NCBI GenBank assembly: GCA_028819675.1
Contig: JAPPKT010000075.1
Coordinates: forward strand, 1-23,027
Direction: 5' to 3'
From: Caldilineaceae bacterium
GTDB taxonomy: Bacteria; Chloroflexota; Anaerolineae; Caldilineales; Caldilineaceae
Length of the DNA: 23,027 nucleotides
The position numbers and the translations under genes are program-made. Below, in pieces: positions 15,128-23,027 of the stretch. The notes below the pieces were generated by a model, which did no database searches, was not told the origin of the DNA, and saw only the letters and a list, made by a program, of their open reading frames with translations. The first letter of the stretch is position 1. Each line of letters begins with the position of its first letter.

Positions 15128-16855
15128 ATGATTCGAGACCAGATACGGCAAATCGTCACAGAAGCAGTTGCCAGCGCGCAGTCGTCCGGCAATCTGCCCG
15201 CAATTGAGTTTCCTCCGGTTGAAATCGAACGCCCAAATCAGTCTGATCACGGCGACTACAGTTCCAACTTCGCCCTCCTCGCCACCTCCGCCATTAAGAA
15301 GGCATCCGGCCAGAGAGCCAACCCGCGCCAGATCGCACAGTCAGTCGTCGATAACATCCCAACGGGCGGACTCGTAGGTAGCGTCGAGCTGGCTGGGCCT
15401 GGATTTATCAATATCCGCCTCCACGAGAATTGGCTGCAACAGAGTGTGCTGTCGGTCCTCGAGCAGGGGGCTTCTTTTGGCGCCATCGACCGCGGCAAAG
15501 GCCAGAGATGGCAGGTCGAATATGTCAGCGCCAACCCAACCGGGCCGCTGCACTACGGGGGCGGCCGTAACGCCGTCCTTGGCGATGCGCTTGCCAACGT
15601 CTTGGAAGCGGCCGGCTACGACGTACAACGAGAATTCTACGTCAACGACAGTGGCACGCAGTTTCAGCTCTTCATCGAGAGCCTTTACGTCTGTTACATT
15701 CAACTCTGCGAAGAGTTGGACGGACTGACAAAGCGCAATTTGGAAATTCCTGAAGGCGGGTACCAGGGGGCCTATCTTCACGACTATGCCAGGTTGGTCA
15801 GAGAACGCAGAGGTGACCGCCTCGCCCACTTGGAGCCGGGCGAAGCCAGGGCCGAATTGCGCCAAGACGGACGTGAGATTGTCTTGCACGACATCGAAGA
15901 TGAGCTTGCGTCGATGGGTGTTACCTTCGACCGCTGGTTCAGCGAGAAGAGCCTGTATGACGAGGGGTTGGTTGATCAGCTTCTGGAGCAGCTTTCCGAT
16001 AGGGGCGAGGTCATCAAACGGGATGGGGCGCTCTGGTTCCTGGCCAGCAACTACCCGGGCAACCAAAAAGATGAAGTGGTCGTGCGGTCCAACGGAGCGC
16101 CAACCTATTTCGCAAGCGACATTGCCTATCATTACGACAAGTTTGAACGAAGGAAATTTGACCGTGTGATCAACGTCTGGGCTGTCGATCATCAGGGACA
16201 CATTCCCCGTATGGGGGCCGTAATGCAGGCCCTGCAGCTGGACCCGGAACGCCTGAAGATCCTTCTGTACAACCTGGTAAAATTGATCAGGGGCGGCCAG
16301 GAAGTGAAAATGAGCAAGCGCTCAGGCGATATCCTGACCGTGCGCGAGGTCGTCGAAGAGGTGGGGCCCGATGCGGTCCGATTCATGCTCCTGACGACCA
16401 GCCCCGAACGTAGCATCGATTTTGATATGAGCCTGGCCGTACAACACAAGAACGAGAACCGTGTCTACTATGTGCAATACGGGCACGCCCGCATCTGCTC
16501 TCTCCTCCAGAGGGCTGCACGGAGCGGCCATCAGAGTCCCGAAGAGATTCCCGATGACGCTGCTGAGATCGTGAGCCTCCTCAGTGACCCGGCAGAGCTG
16601 ACCCTGATCCGCCGCATGTTGGAAATGGAAGAACAGATAGAGTTGGCGGTCGATCGGCTGTCGCCGCATAATCTCACCTACTACGCTGAAGACCTGACTA
16701 AGACCTTCAGCGTCTTCTACGAAAACTGTCAGGTCCTGCACTCTGACGTGCCCAAGGATCTGGCTCGGGCAAGACTGTTGCTGGTCCTGGCTGCCAGGAC
16801 AGCTCTGTCCAGAGTTCTGAACCTCATGGGCATGAGCGCGCCCAAGGTGATGTAA
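15128..16855 (+). CDS. argS: Arginyl-tRNA synthetase
   Basis: A 575-residue class I synthetase that charges tRNA-Arg using ATP. The N-terminal Add-1 domain (about 1-115) is followed by the catalytic core with EYVSANPTGPLHYGGGR; the family HIGH element reads His-142, Tyr-143, Gly-144, Gly-145, so the final His is replaced by Gly. The KMSKR loop is intact (394-398). The C-terminal helical anticodon-binding domain (about 450-575) has the typical YVQYGHARICSLLQ segment and ends with the ArgS-type LNLMGMSAPKVM. ATG 15128 has GGGAAG upstream. It follows polA on the same strand with an 83-base gap. The family call is certain; the HIGH variant deserves attention because ArgS still depends on ATP binding there. 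Confidence 0.96.
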   Translation: MIRDQIRQIVTEAVASAQSSGNLPAIEFPPVEIERPNQSDHGDYSSNFALLATSAIKKASGQRANPRQIAQSVVDNIPTGGLVGSVELAGPGFINIRLHENWLQQSVLSVLEQGASFGAIDRGKGQRWQVEYVSANPTGPLHYGGGRNAVLGDALANVLEAAGYDVQREFYVNDSGTQFQLFIESLYVCYIQLCEELDGLTKRNLEIPEGGYQGAYLHDYARLVRERRGDRLAHLEPGEARAELRQDGREIVLHDIEDELASMGVTFDRWFSEKSLYDEGLVDQLLEQLSDRGEVIKRDGALWFLASNYPGNQKDEVVVRSNGAPTYFASDIAYHYDKFERRKFDRVINVWAVDHQGHIPRMGAVMQALQLDPERLKILLYNLVKLIRGGQEVKMSKRSGDILTVREVVEEVGPDAVRFMLLTTSPERSIDFDMSLAVQHKNENRVYYVQYGHARICSLLQRAARSGHQSPEEIPDDAAEIVSLLSDPAELTLIRRMLEMEEQIELAVDRLSPHNLTYYAEDLTKTFSVFYENCQVLHSDVPKDLARARLLLVLAARTALSRVLNLMGMSAPKVM

Positions 16856-16987
16856 GCATCACCCTTTACGAATGGCGTTTGCCCAACTGGTCGGCGCAGA
16901 CCGCCCGACAAAGAGCGAATTGCACTTTTTCCTGTTCGCTACGCGTCCGGCGGCTAGTGCCTGCCGACTCGCACCGAGAAAGTTGTA

Positions 16988-18589
16988 ATGACCGAGAGTC
17001 TCAAAGTATTGGTTAGCGACAAGCTATCAAAAAGGGGTTTGCAGCCTCTTTTTGAAGCCGGCGGTATTTCAGTTGACATTTGCACCGAGCTGTCATGGGA
17101 GGAACTGCTCTTCCGGATTCCCGATTACCATGCGCTCCTTGTTCGCAGCAGCACCCAGGTCACTTCCGACCTCATAGGAACGGCGAAGCGGCTGCAGGCG
17201 ATCGGACGCGCCGGCACCGGCGTGGACAACATCGATGTCGAGGCCGCCACCCGGGCCGGTGTCACCGTCGTCAACACCCCCACCGGAAATACAGTCGCCG
17301 CCGCCGAACATACAATCGCCATGTTGATGGCGCTCGCCCGCAATATACCTCAGGCCGACCGTAACGTGCGCGCCAAACTGTGGGATCGCGGCGCTTTCGT
17401 CGGTACGGAAGTAAGAGGCAAGGCACTCGGTATCGTTGGGCTGGGTCGAATTGCTCAGGAAGTAGTGCAATTTGCCCTCTCTCTGGGGATGAGAGTTTAC
17501 GCATACGACCCGTTCGTCAGCCAGGAGTACGCCTCGCAGCGGCACGTGACCCTCATATCTCTCGATGAGATGCTGCCGCTGGTGGATTTTCTCACCATGC
17601 ACGTGCCTCTTACCGATGCTACGCGTAACCTCATCGATGCCAACAGGCTGAAGCAGTTGAAAAAGGGCGCCCGCGTTCTGAACGTCGCACGCGGGGGAGT
17701 CATCGACGAAGAAGCGCTCGCCGCTGCCGTCGCATGCGGTCACATCGGGGGCGCTGCACTGGATGTTTTTGACACCGAACCCCTCCCCGAAGACAGTCCC
17801 TTGAGAGACGATGAAAGGATCATTCTAACCCCACATCTGGGGGCAAGTACCGTCGAAGCGATGGACAGAGTGGCTGAGGATGTCGCAGTTCAGGTGCTGG
17901 ATATATTACAGGGAAGACCGGCCCTCCACGCAGTCAATGCCCCCATCCTGCCCCCCACGGCATTGAACACTATCATCCCGTACATAGATCTGTCGGAACG
18001 AATGGGGCGGTTCTTGCGTCAGATTGACGAAGAGGGAATCAAAAGGCTGGAGATTACCGGTCACGGTCCTGTAACCGCATTTGACATGGCCTATATCGTG
18101 GCATCCGCGATTCGCGGCGTGCTTTCCGGTATCGTGGAAGAACGGGTAAACCTGGTAAACGCTGAACTGATGGCCCGCAGTCGCGGCATAGAGATCGTTC
18201 AACGAAAGATGCCGAAACACGAACGTTATGAGAGTATGATTACACTGCGGCTTACCAGCGCCAGCGGAACGAACTCCGTGCAGGGAACCGTCTTGTTGGA
18301 CGAATTGAAGTTTGTGGCAGTAAATGATCTATGGGTAGAGTTTCCAGCCGCGGGAAACCTTCTACTGGCATCGCATACGGACCGACCTGGAATGATCGGA
18401 AAAGTAGGTACACTTCTGGGCCGCTCCGATGTGAATATCAGCTTTATGCACGTAGGCCGTCGAGCACCGCGCGGAGAGTCGATCATGGTGCTGGGCACTG
18501 ACGAGCAGACGCCTGCCAACGTTCTGAAGAAGTTGGCCGACATTCAGGACATTCGCTGGCTGAAGGCTGTCGAGTTACGCGAATCGTAA
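16988..18589 (+). CDS. serA: D-3-phosphoglycerate dehydrogenase (long form with ACT domain)
   Basis: This enzyme catalyses the first step of serine synthesis, oxidising 3-phosphoglycerate with NAD+. At 533 residues it is the long type. The substrate and NAD domains (about 5-315) include GRAGTGVDNID (73-83), the Rossmann loop GIVGLGRIA (148-156) and catalytic Arg-235 (VARGG), Glu-264 (DTEPL) and His-283 (TPHLGAS). An intervening (ASB) domain spans about 325-450, and a C-terminal ACT domain (about 455-530) has LLLASHTDRPGMIGKVG, the type of site used for serine feedback in other members. The ATG lies about 130 bases after argS; AGCGAA (16914-16919) and TTCGCT (16935-16940) could form a small hairpin in that gap. 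No other serine gene is adjacent. Confidence 0.96.
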   Translation: MTESLKVLVSDKLSKRGLQPLFEAGGISVDICTELSWEELLFRIPDYHALLVRSSTQVTSDLIGTAKRLQAIGRAGTGVDNIDVEAATRAGVTVVNTPTGNTVAAAEHTIAMLMALARNIPQADRNVRAKLWDRGAFVGTEVRGKALGIVGLGRIAQEVVQFALSLGMRVYAYDPFVSQEYASQRHVTLISLDEMLPLVDFLTMHVPLTDATRNLIDANRLKQLKKGARVLNVARGGVIDEEALAAAVACGHIGGAALDVFDTEPLPEDSPLRDDERIILTPHLGASTVEAMDRVAEDVAVQVLDILQGRPALHAVNAPILPPTALNTIIPYIDLSERMGRFLRQIDEEGIKRLEITGHGPVTAFDMAYIVASAIRGVLSGIVEERVNLVNAELMARSRGIEIVQRKMPKHERYESMITLRLTSASGTNSVQGTVLLDELKFVAVNDLWVEFPAAGNLLLASHTDRPGMIGKVGTLLGRSDVNISFMHVGRRAPRGESIMVLGTDEQTPANVLKKLADIQDIRWLKAVELRES

Positions 18590-19500
18590 TGACCAGAGAC
18601 TCAAACTCGGAGAGTCGATTCGGAATCCAGACGGGGCACCATCGCAAAGAGTGGAGACACAACACCTCCGGCCGCTGCCCTGAGACCGTTTCCTACAACG
18701 TGGTTCGGAACGCTGGCGCTACCGGCGCGCCGGTAGCTACCAAACGCCTCCGAGAAAGGCCCGCGCAAAACCTTGCCCTCGGCTTGCTCGCCATGTCACT
18801 CCTCTGGATCGGCCCCATGCTGGCTTGCGGCAGCTTCCAACCTCGCCCCACGCCCACCCGGGAACTCCCGGTCGCAGCGCCTGCCCAGGAAACGCCCGTA
18901 CCGGATCTGCCGACCCCGACAGTTGCCCCGCCTACTGCCCCCAGCCCGACTGAAACAGCTGTTCCTTCTCCTACTCCGACGGTCTTCGTCCGCAATCCCC
19001 TGACGATCGGTGAACCGGCGCGTATCACGGTTCCCGGCGGATTGAATGTGCGCGAACAGCCCACGGTTAGATCCCCGGCCGTCACGCTCTTGGCCCAGGG
19101 CAAACGCATTATCGTCTTGGAAGGTCCCGTAAGTTCCGACGGATATATCTGGTGGAAGGTCGATGACAATCAGGGCACCGTCGGCTGGGTGGCCGGAGGT
19201 CAGGGAATCGACGACTGGATCTCCCCCAATGTCGGTGAGGTTCGCCCCATTGACCGTTCTCCTATCATCGGCGATCGGGTCATCGTCACGCTCAACGGCG
19301 AGTTGACCGTTCGCGCCCTGCCCGGTGTCGGCTCGACAATTGTTTCCCGCGCCAGGACGAACCAGACGTTTACCGTCATAGCCGGACCCCAGGCCGCCGA
19401 CGGCTATTTCTGGTACCAAATTCGTTCGGACGATGGTGAAGTTGAAGGCTGGGCAGCCGATGGCATCGAAGGAGAGCGCTGGCTTAGCCCGCTTGAGTAG
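18589..19500 (+). CDS. Lipoprotein with two SH3b domains
   Basis: This predicted surface lipoprotein probably interacts with the cell envelope or peptidoglycan. In the longest frame, a hydrophobic segment (about 61-77) ends in the lipobox MLAC with Cys-80. A Pro/Thr-rich linker follows (about 84-132), then two bacterial SH3 domains (about 142-212 and 227-301) with the repeated pattern G-x-L-x-V-R...P...GYxWxx(I/V)...GWxA. The longest start, ATG 18589, overlaps the serA stop by one base (TAATG), which suggests translational coupling, but it puts about 55 residues before the hydrophobic segment. A GTG at codon 38 would give a more normal signal peptide, so the start is uncertain. No enzymatic domain is seen. 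Confidence 0.85.
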   Translation: MTRDSNSESRFGIQTGHHRKEWRHNTSGRCPETVSYNVVRNAGATGAPVATKRLRERPAQNLALGLLAMSLLWIGPMLACGSFQPRPTPTRELPVAAPAQETPVPDLPTPTVAPPTAPSPTETAVPSPTPTVFVRNPLTIGEPARITVPGGLNVREQPTVRSPAVTLLAQGKRIIVLEGPVSSDGYIWWKVDDNQGTVGWVAGGQGIDDWISPNVGEVRPIDRSPIIGDRVIVTLNGELTVRALPGVGSTIVSRARTNQTFTVIAGPQAADGYFWYQIRSDDGEVEGWAADGIEGERWLSPLE

Positions 19501-19522
19501 AAAAATCGGACATCTGAGCTAG

Positions 19523-19549
19523 TCGGCGTTGAGGATAGCAGAACGCCGA
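19523..19549 (+). terminator. Hairpin after the SH3b lipoprotein gene
   Basis: TCGGCGTT (19523-19530) pairs perfectly with AACGCCGA (19542-19549), an 8-bp stem with an 11-base loop, just past the stop codon. No T-run follows. Confidence 0.5.
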
Positions 19550-19579
19550 AGGCCGGGAACTGTAGCAGTCCCACCTTCA

Positions 19580-19614
19580 AGAACTGCCTCGCAACACACA
19601 CGCGAGCGAGTTCT
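19580..19614 (-). terminator. Hairpin after lysK, between convergent genes
   Basis: AGAACT (19580-19585) pairs with AGTTCT (19609-19614), and inside it CTCGC (19588-19592) pairs with GCGAG (19602-19606), with a 2x2 mismatch between the two parts. On the minus strand it follows the lysK stop by 11 bases and precedes TTGAAGG. Confidence 0.45.
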
Positions 19615-19625
19615 GAGGAAAGTTT

Positions 19626-20840
19626 CTAGCTCTCCCCCAGTCTCCGCAACGCAGATTCCAGTATCAAAACTGCTTGCCAGTATTCGTCCAGACTGATGTG
19701 CTCGTTCGGCGTATGGTCGAGGCTGCTGTCACCCGGTCCGTAGGCAACGATTGGGCATTGCCATGCCGGCCCGACAACGTTCATGTCGCTGGTCCCGCTC
19801 TTGCTCACAAAGCGTGGTCGTACAGAGGTCTGTTCGCGAATAGCCGCGAGGAATCCCCGTACCAACGGACTGTTGCGGCTGCTTCGCCAAGCGGGTTCGT
19901 ACCCATGCAGGCAGAATTCCACGCCTAAACTTTCGTCGCCGAAATGGAGTTTCTGAGGAGCCGCGTCAGTCCCTCTGACGTACGGTGGCTCCGGAGCGGG
20001 CGCCCGCTCATTGACCCGCTCCCGCACCCAATGCCACATCGCTCCCAGGAATGCGTCAACGTCAAAATCAAGTGGCAGACGAATCCCTATCTTGGCCCAC
20101 ACCAGATCGCGCATCGCCTCGTCGGTCCATGTACGCAATTCACGCAAGCTGGGCCGCAACTGGTCGAACGTCCTGGTTCTGTCACGATTGAAACAGTCAA
20201 CGTAGTCGCCGATCCAATTCCACAGGTCGACCGCAGTTGTCGCCACGCCCGGATTGGGGCCGGCTGAGTGCATCATGGGCTGGTCCGCCGTCATCTCCAG
20301 CAGAATGCGTCCCATATAGAAGAGTGTAATGCGAGTTGTGCCGCTGGGCTCACCGATGACACAGAAGTCCGGCGTCGCCTCCTGTTCGCCGTCAAAACGG
20401 TCGCGGATGAAACGGGCTCCTTTGCTGGTCGCCGCCTCCTCCTCAACTGCACCAACAACGACCAGGCGAATGTCCTTTCGTTGAGCCCAACCAGACCCCA
20501 GAAGAGCGGCGGCAGCCGTAAATGTCGCCAAAGGCCCTTTGGCGTCGACGGATCCTCGGCCAAAGAGGACCGCCCCGTCTTCACCTTTTTCTATTCGAAC
20601 CGGTATGTCTCCGAAAACAGTGTCGATGTGCCCGAGAAGTACGACAGTCCTTCCGGCATCAATCGCCCCGATTTCACCGACTGCGTTTCCAACCGCGTCT
20701 ACCTCATACCTGTCGTAACCAAGGGTACGCATCGCACCGGCCAGAAAGGAGCTGGCTTTCAGTTCTTCGCCACTAAAGGAAGGGATCTCTACTAGGCGGG
20801 TTAGCAGGTTTTCGGCATCAGTTCGGGAGAGTTCAGACAT
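19626..20840 (-). CDS. lysK: [LysW]-lysine/ornithine hydrolase, M20 peptidase family (LysK-like)
   Basis: LysK releases lysine (or ornithine) from the carrier protein LysW in the amino-group-carrier pathway. This 404-residue M20 metallopeptidase carries GHIDTV (His-71, Asp-73), the shared metal ligand Asp-99 in [12 protein letters not shown], the catalytic/metal pair at 133-134 in VEEE, Glu-164 in IGEPSG, and His-376 in LDHTPNEHI. The segment [17 protein letters not shown] is typical of LysK/ArgE-type enzymes. It is longer than the roughly 350-residue classical LysK, mainly around residues 215-310. The start at 20840 is chosen because an upstream extension would run into the PAC2 gene; a GGTGG site lies about four bases before it. 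LysW and other carrier-pathway genes are not in this window, so a related ArgE/DapE-type activity is possible. Confidence 0.85.
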   Translation of the reverse strand: MSELSRTDAENLLTRLVEIPSFSGEELKASSFLAGAMRTLGYDRYEVDAVGNAVGEIGAIDAGRTVVLLGHIDTVFGDIPVRIEKGEDGAVLFGRGSVDAKGPLATFTAAAALLGSGWAQRKDIRLVVVGAVEEEAATSKGARFIRDRFDGEQEATPDFCVIGEPSGTTRITLFYMGRILLEMTADQPMMHSAGPNPGVATTAVDLWNWIGDYVDCFNRDRTRTFDQLRPSLRELRTWTDEAMRDLVWAKIGIRLPLDFDVDAFLGAMWHWVRERVNERAPAPEPPYVRGTDAAPQKLHFGDESLGVEFCLHGYEPAWRSSRNSPLVRGFLAAIREQTSVRPRFVSKSGTSDMNVVGPAWQCPIVAYGPGDSSLDHTPNEHISLDEYWQAVLILESALRRLGES

Positions 20841-20875
20841 TTCCACCAAGGCTTCAGTCGACAGTTTTGCGTGGA

Positions 20876-21796
20876 TTAGCCCTCTAGGTCGTCCAGTAGG
20901 TCTCCCAACTCTCTCTCCCAAACATCGTCCAGAGGCATGAACGGGTTCTCGGTGAATTCTTCTTCCAGCTTCTGCAAGTAAGCGTTTACGTCAAGCTGCG
21001 GAGCTTGGCGCGAGAGCTCTTCCATCTGTTCTTCCATCGAGGAAATCAACTCGTCACTTTGTATTCGCAACTCCGACAGGTCCATTCCCAGATGAAACAT
21101 AAAGTCCACTCTACGCATTATGTCGTACCAGGCCTTGACGTCGTCTTCGATGCGCACACTCTGTGCCGGGAGCATAACCTGGCCAAAGTCGTAGGCTGGG
21201 ACAAATCCGTGGAAGCAAATGTACTCCTTGTTGCGCTGACCGGCATGGTAGGCGAGATAGGAGCCGATAGTAGTTCCGCCTTCGTAATTGGAGAAACGGA
21301 CCGCATACTCTTCCATCTCCTTACGCATTCCTTCCAGGCTGAATACGCAAGAGATATCCCGGTCCTTGTTGAAGGGCATGGCGCCGTAAACGCCGCCTAC
21401 CGCCACCACCCTTTTGACGCCCAGCTTTTCCACGATGTCAAAGAAGGCGTCGGCATACTCTTCTTCGTTGACGTGGGGTTCCTCACCAAGGAAGATGAAA
21501 AGCCCTTTGTCCCCGAGCTCGGTGAAATATAGCTCAGTCTTGATGACTCGCATCTCCTGAACTACGCCTTCCTTAGTATGGACCTCCGGTCTCAGAAGAT
21601 GATGTGCGCCAGGCATCTGGAACATGAAGAACCTGTCCCGGCTGATTTCGCCGATCTTGCGCGTATCCAGCTTCTCAATCAGATAGGCAGGCAGTCCGGA
21701 CGAGATCGAGCCGGCGTCTGCCCACTGGTGCCAACCGGCAATCATGACCATCTCACTGGCGGTCGGGATCTCCCACAAATGTACTCGCTCGTCCAT
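20876..21796 (-). CDS. PAC2 family protein
   Basis: The PAC2 fold is known from eukaryotic proteasome-assembly chaperones and from many prokaryotic proteins of unclear role. The 306-residue sequence begins with a core strand and loop, [14 protein letters not shown], then carries VVAVGGVYG (about 130-138), the segment around [14 protein letters not shown] and a downstream helical part. The C-terminus (about 245-306) is strongly acidic and probably helical. The ATG at 21796 is preceded by GAGGT at seven bases. It lies 45 bases after the methyltransferase and 35 before lysK on the same strand, so the three are probably one operon. Proteasome genes are not visible here, so a proteasome role is not supported. 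Confidence 0.85.
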   Translation of the reverse strand: MDERVHLWEIPTASEMVMIAGWHQWADAGSISSGLPAYLIEKLDTRKIGEISRDRFFMFQMPGAHHLLRPEVHTKEGVVQEMRVIKTELYFTELGDKGLFIFLGEEPHVNEEEYADAFFDIVEKLGVKRVVAVGGVYGAMPFNKDRDISCVFSLEGMRKEMEEYAVRFSNYEGGTTIGSYLAYHAGQRNKEYICFHGFVPAYDFGQVMLPAQSVRIEDDVKAWYDIMRRVDFMFHLGMDLSELRIQSDELISSMEEQMEELSRQAPQLDVNAYLQKLEEEFTENPFMPLDDVWERELGDLLDDLEG

Positions 21797-21841
21797 GTCA
21801 TTACCTCGATTTCGCTAGATTCGTCCCGGGGCGGCGGTACG

Positions 21842-22726
21842 TCAAGGGCGCAGCATGCGAAAGATGATCACGGGTGGAATTTCACTGAAATTCGGCCCCC
21901 AGCTTACATCCTGCCTTCCTGGTGGGTGGGAGGCGGGGAAAGCTCTTTCTTCGATGCCGGTCAATACAAAACCTGCGTCTAGCCCTATGCTCAGCAAAGC
22001 ATGAAGCGGCCTGTGAAAGTAAGGCTGAGGCCGAGGCTGTCCGGCCAGAGCGCGGCCCTTGTGCATCGTCGGCGTCATGTAACCGGCTACGCGCACGCCA
22101 TATGTCGTGACCTCTTCTCCGTCTACTTCCTCTCTCTCGCAGAAGAGAGCGGAGTGGGCCTGATTAAAGCAGGGATGCATCATCGAGAATACGAAGCATC
22201 CTCCCGGCTTAAGCAACCTGTACAAGGTCCGAAACAGCGGCTCGATTTCGGCCATGTCAAACAAGGCCATATTGGAGAGCGCGGCATCGAGCCTCTCTTC
22301 GCAAATCCTCTCAAGTCCTGATTCGTCGCTGGCGTCAAGCACATGAAATTGGATGTCGCCGTCGTCGGCAGAACTGCGCTGCCTGGCAAAACGGATCATC
22401 TCCTCTGCCACGTCGAACGCAATAACGCGGGCGCCCAGGCGCCCCAGCCTTCTACTGGTCAGTCCGTTGCCGCAGGCTATATCCAGAACCATCTGGCCTG
22501 GCTCAATTGCGAGCAACTCTTCAATGGCCGGCCAGCAAAGAACATTGACGAAGTCGTTGCCCTCTCCCATGTAGCTGTCCCAGTAGGCTGAGTTGTGGTT
22601 CCAAACCTCTTTCACCTCACGCCTGTATTCGGGAAAGGAGGACGCAGCATCTGTTGGGCGCCCGGCGAGACTCTCGCGCTCTGCTGACGGGAGGTAGCTC
22701 TTGGCCTCACCACTCCCACGTGCCAT
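21842..22726 (-). CDS. SAM-dependent methyltransferase, class I
   Basis: The 294-residue protein has the Rossmann methyltransferase core. Motif I is VLDIACGNG (80-88), the acidic end of strand 2 is Asp-105 in AFDVAEEM, a DAS segment (131-133) may contact the adenine, and LLKPGGCFVFSMMHP marks strand 5. The N-terminal 40 residues are charged and probably not part of the fold. The substrate cannot be assigned: a small molecule or quinone-type acceptor is common for this Methyltransf_11/25-like group. The ATG at 22726 has AGGAG nine bases upstream. It is probably the first gene of the operon with the PAC2 protein and LysK. Confidence 0.85.
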   Translation of the reverse strand: MARGSGEAKSYLPSAERESLAGRPTDAASSFPEYRREVKEVWNHNSAYWDSYMGEGNDFVNVLCWPAIEELLAIEPGQMVLDIACGNGLTSRRLGRLGARVIAFDVAEEMIRFARQRSSADDGDIQFHVLDASDESGLERICEERLDAALSNMALFDMAEIEPLFRTLYRLLKPGGCFVFSMMHPCFNQAHSALFCEREEVDGEEVTTYGVRVAGYMTPTMHKGRALAGQPRPQPYFHRPLHALLSIGLDAGFVLTGIEERAFPASHPPGRQDVSWGPNFSEIPPVIIFRMLRP

Positions 22727-23027
22727 TGGACTTCTCCTCTACGGTCTGACTGAGAATGCCCTGCCACAAAAGCCAGACGCTATGGCACAGAGCACGACTC
22801 GGCACATTGTACCACAAACGTATAATGGCAGGACACAGCGAGGCAGGCAGACGTTCCCCCCAAAGTGGAGGTGACCTCTCCCACGCCCCTGGCAGCAACG
22901 AAACCATAGCCACTTCGCCATCCAATCTGCAGGAGAGGAAACGGCAGTTCTCTCTCCTCACTCCTCTTTACACTCTCCTCGCTTTTTTGGGCGGTCGGGC
23001 CTATTCGGCCCTCCCTTGTGCGGGGGC
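22727..23027. other. Gene-free 3' edge
   Basis: No credible gene. On the plus strand a pyrimidine-rich tract (about 22950-22988) contains CTCTCCTC twice (22952-22959 and 22973-22980). A TATAAT at 22821-22826 has no -35 and faces away from the methyltransferase gene. Hairpins lie at the window edge. The minus-strand promoter of the methyltransferase operon should lie here, but I cannot place it. Confidence 0.45.
23008..23027. repeat. Palindromic repeat with CCTTGTG loop, at the window end
   Basis: GCCCTC (23008-23013) pairs with GGGGGC (23022-23027), with one T-G wobble, around the loop CCTTGTGC. The loop matches that of the hairpin at 5806-5828 while the stem differs. A competing hairpin is GGGCC (22997-23001) with GGCCC (23007-23011). 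The element may continue past the window. Confidence 0.4.

Noticed and set aside
22821..22826. TATAAT near the 3' edge
   Set aside because: No -35 at a suitable distance, no extended -10, and it faces away from the only nearby gene.

Overview
The window reads as an ordinary chromosomal stretch of a moderately GC-rich bacterium. Gene content suggests Chloroflexota (Anaerolineae/Caldilineae-like): a LysK-type amino-acid carrier hydrolase, a PAC2-family protein, a second-type EF-G, TrmI, lipoproteins with proline/threonine-rich linkers, and several GTG starts. The phylum is inferred from general knowledge of these families; no rRNA or tRNA is present to confirm it.

Layout. (a) 1-1392: a gene-free edge, then trmI (tRNA m1A58 methyltransferase) on the minus strand. 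(b) 1393-1964: a 570-base intergenic stretch with outward-facing promoters and a compact set of interlocking inverted repeats (1512-1593) that looks like a structured RNA. (c) 1965-3023: a lipoprotein with an internally duplicated domain, ending at a strong hairpin shared with the convergent SIS-domain sugar-phosphate isomerase/deaminase gene (3209-4255). (d) 4359-5498: an acyl-CoA dehydrogenase, divergent from the SIS gene. (e) 5499-6877: about 1.4 kb without a credible gene, but with competing hairpins, an orphan extended -10 promoter, a palindromic repeat, three unrelated sets of tandem repeats that all have a 10-bp period, and a near-consensus promoter for the EF-G gene. (f) 6878-8941: an EF-G-like GTPase. 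(g) 8986-9855: a visibly AT-richer singleton with a PD-(D/E)XK-like core. (h) 10156-11724: a membrane family-2 glycosyltransferase. (i) 11853-18589: information-processing and biosynthetic genes on the plus strand: a 71-residue conserved-looking protein with its own promoter, polA, argS and serA. An SH3b lipoprotein reading frame overlaps the serA stop. (j) 19626-22726: a minus-strand, operon-like trio: SAM methyltransferase, PAC2 protein, LysK.

Most genes are housekeeping: translation (TrmI, EF-G-like, ArgS), replication/repair (PolA) and amino-acid synthesis (SerA, LysK). No phage, CRISPR, IS, toxin-antitoxin or secondary-metabolite locus was recognised, and no complete new multi-gene system is evident. 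The most unusual signals are non-coding: the three-way-junction/kissing-loop candidate at 1512-1593 and the 10-bp-phased repeat arrays at 5951-6440. Protein-level oddities are the duplicated lipoprotein, the HYGG variant of the ArgS HIGH motif, and a possible clamp-binding motif in the PolA linker.
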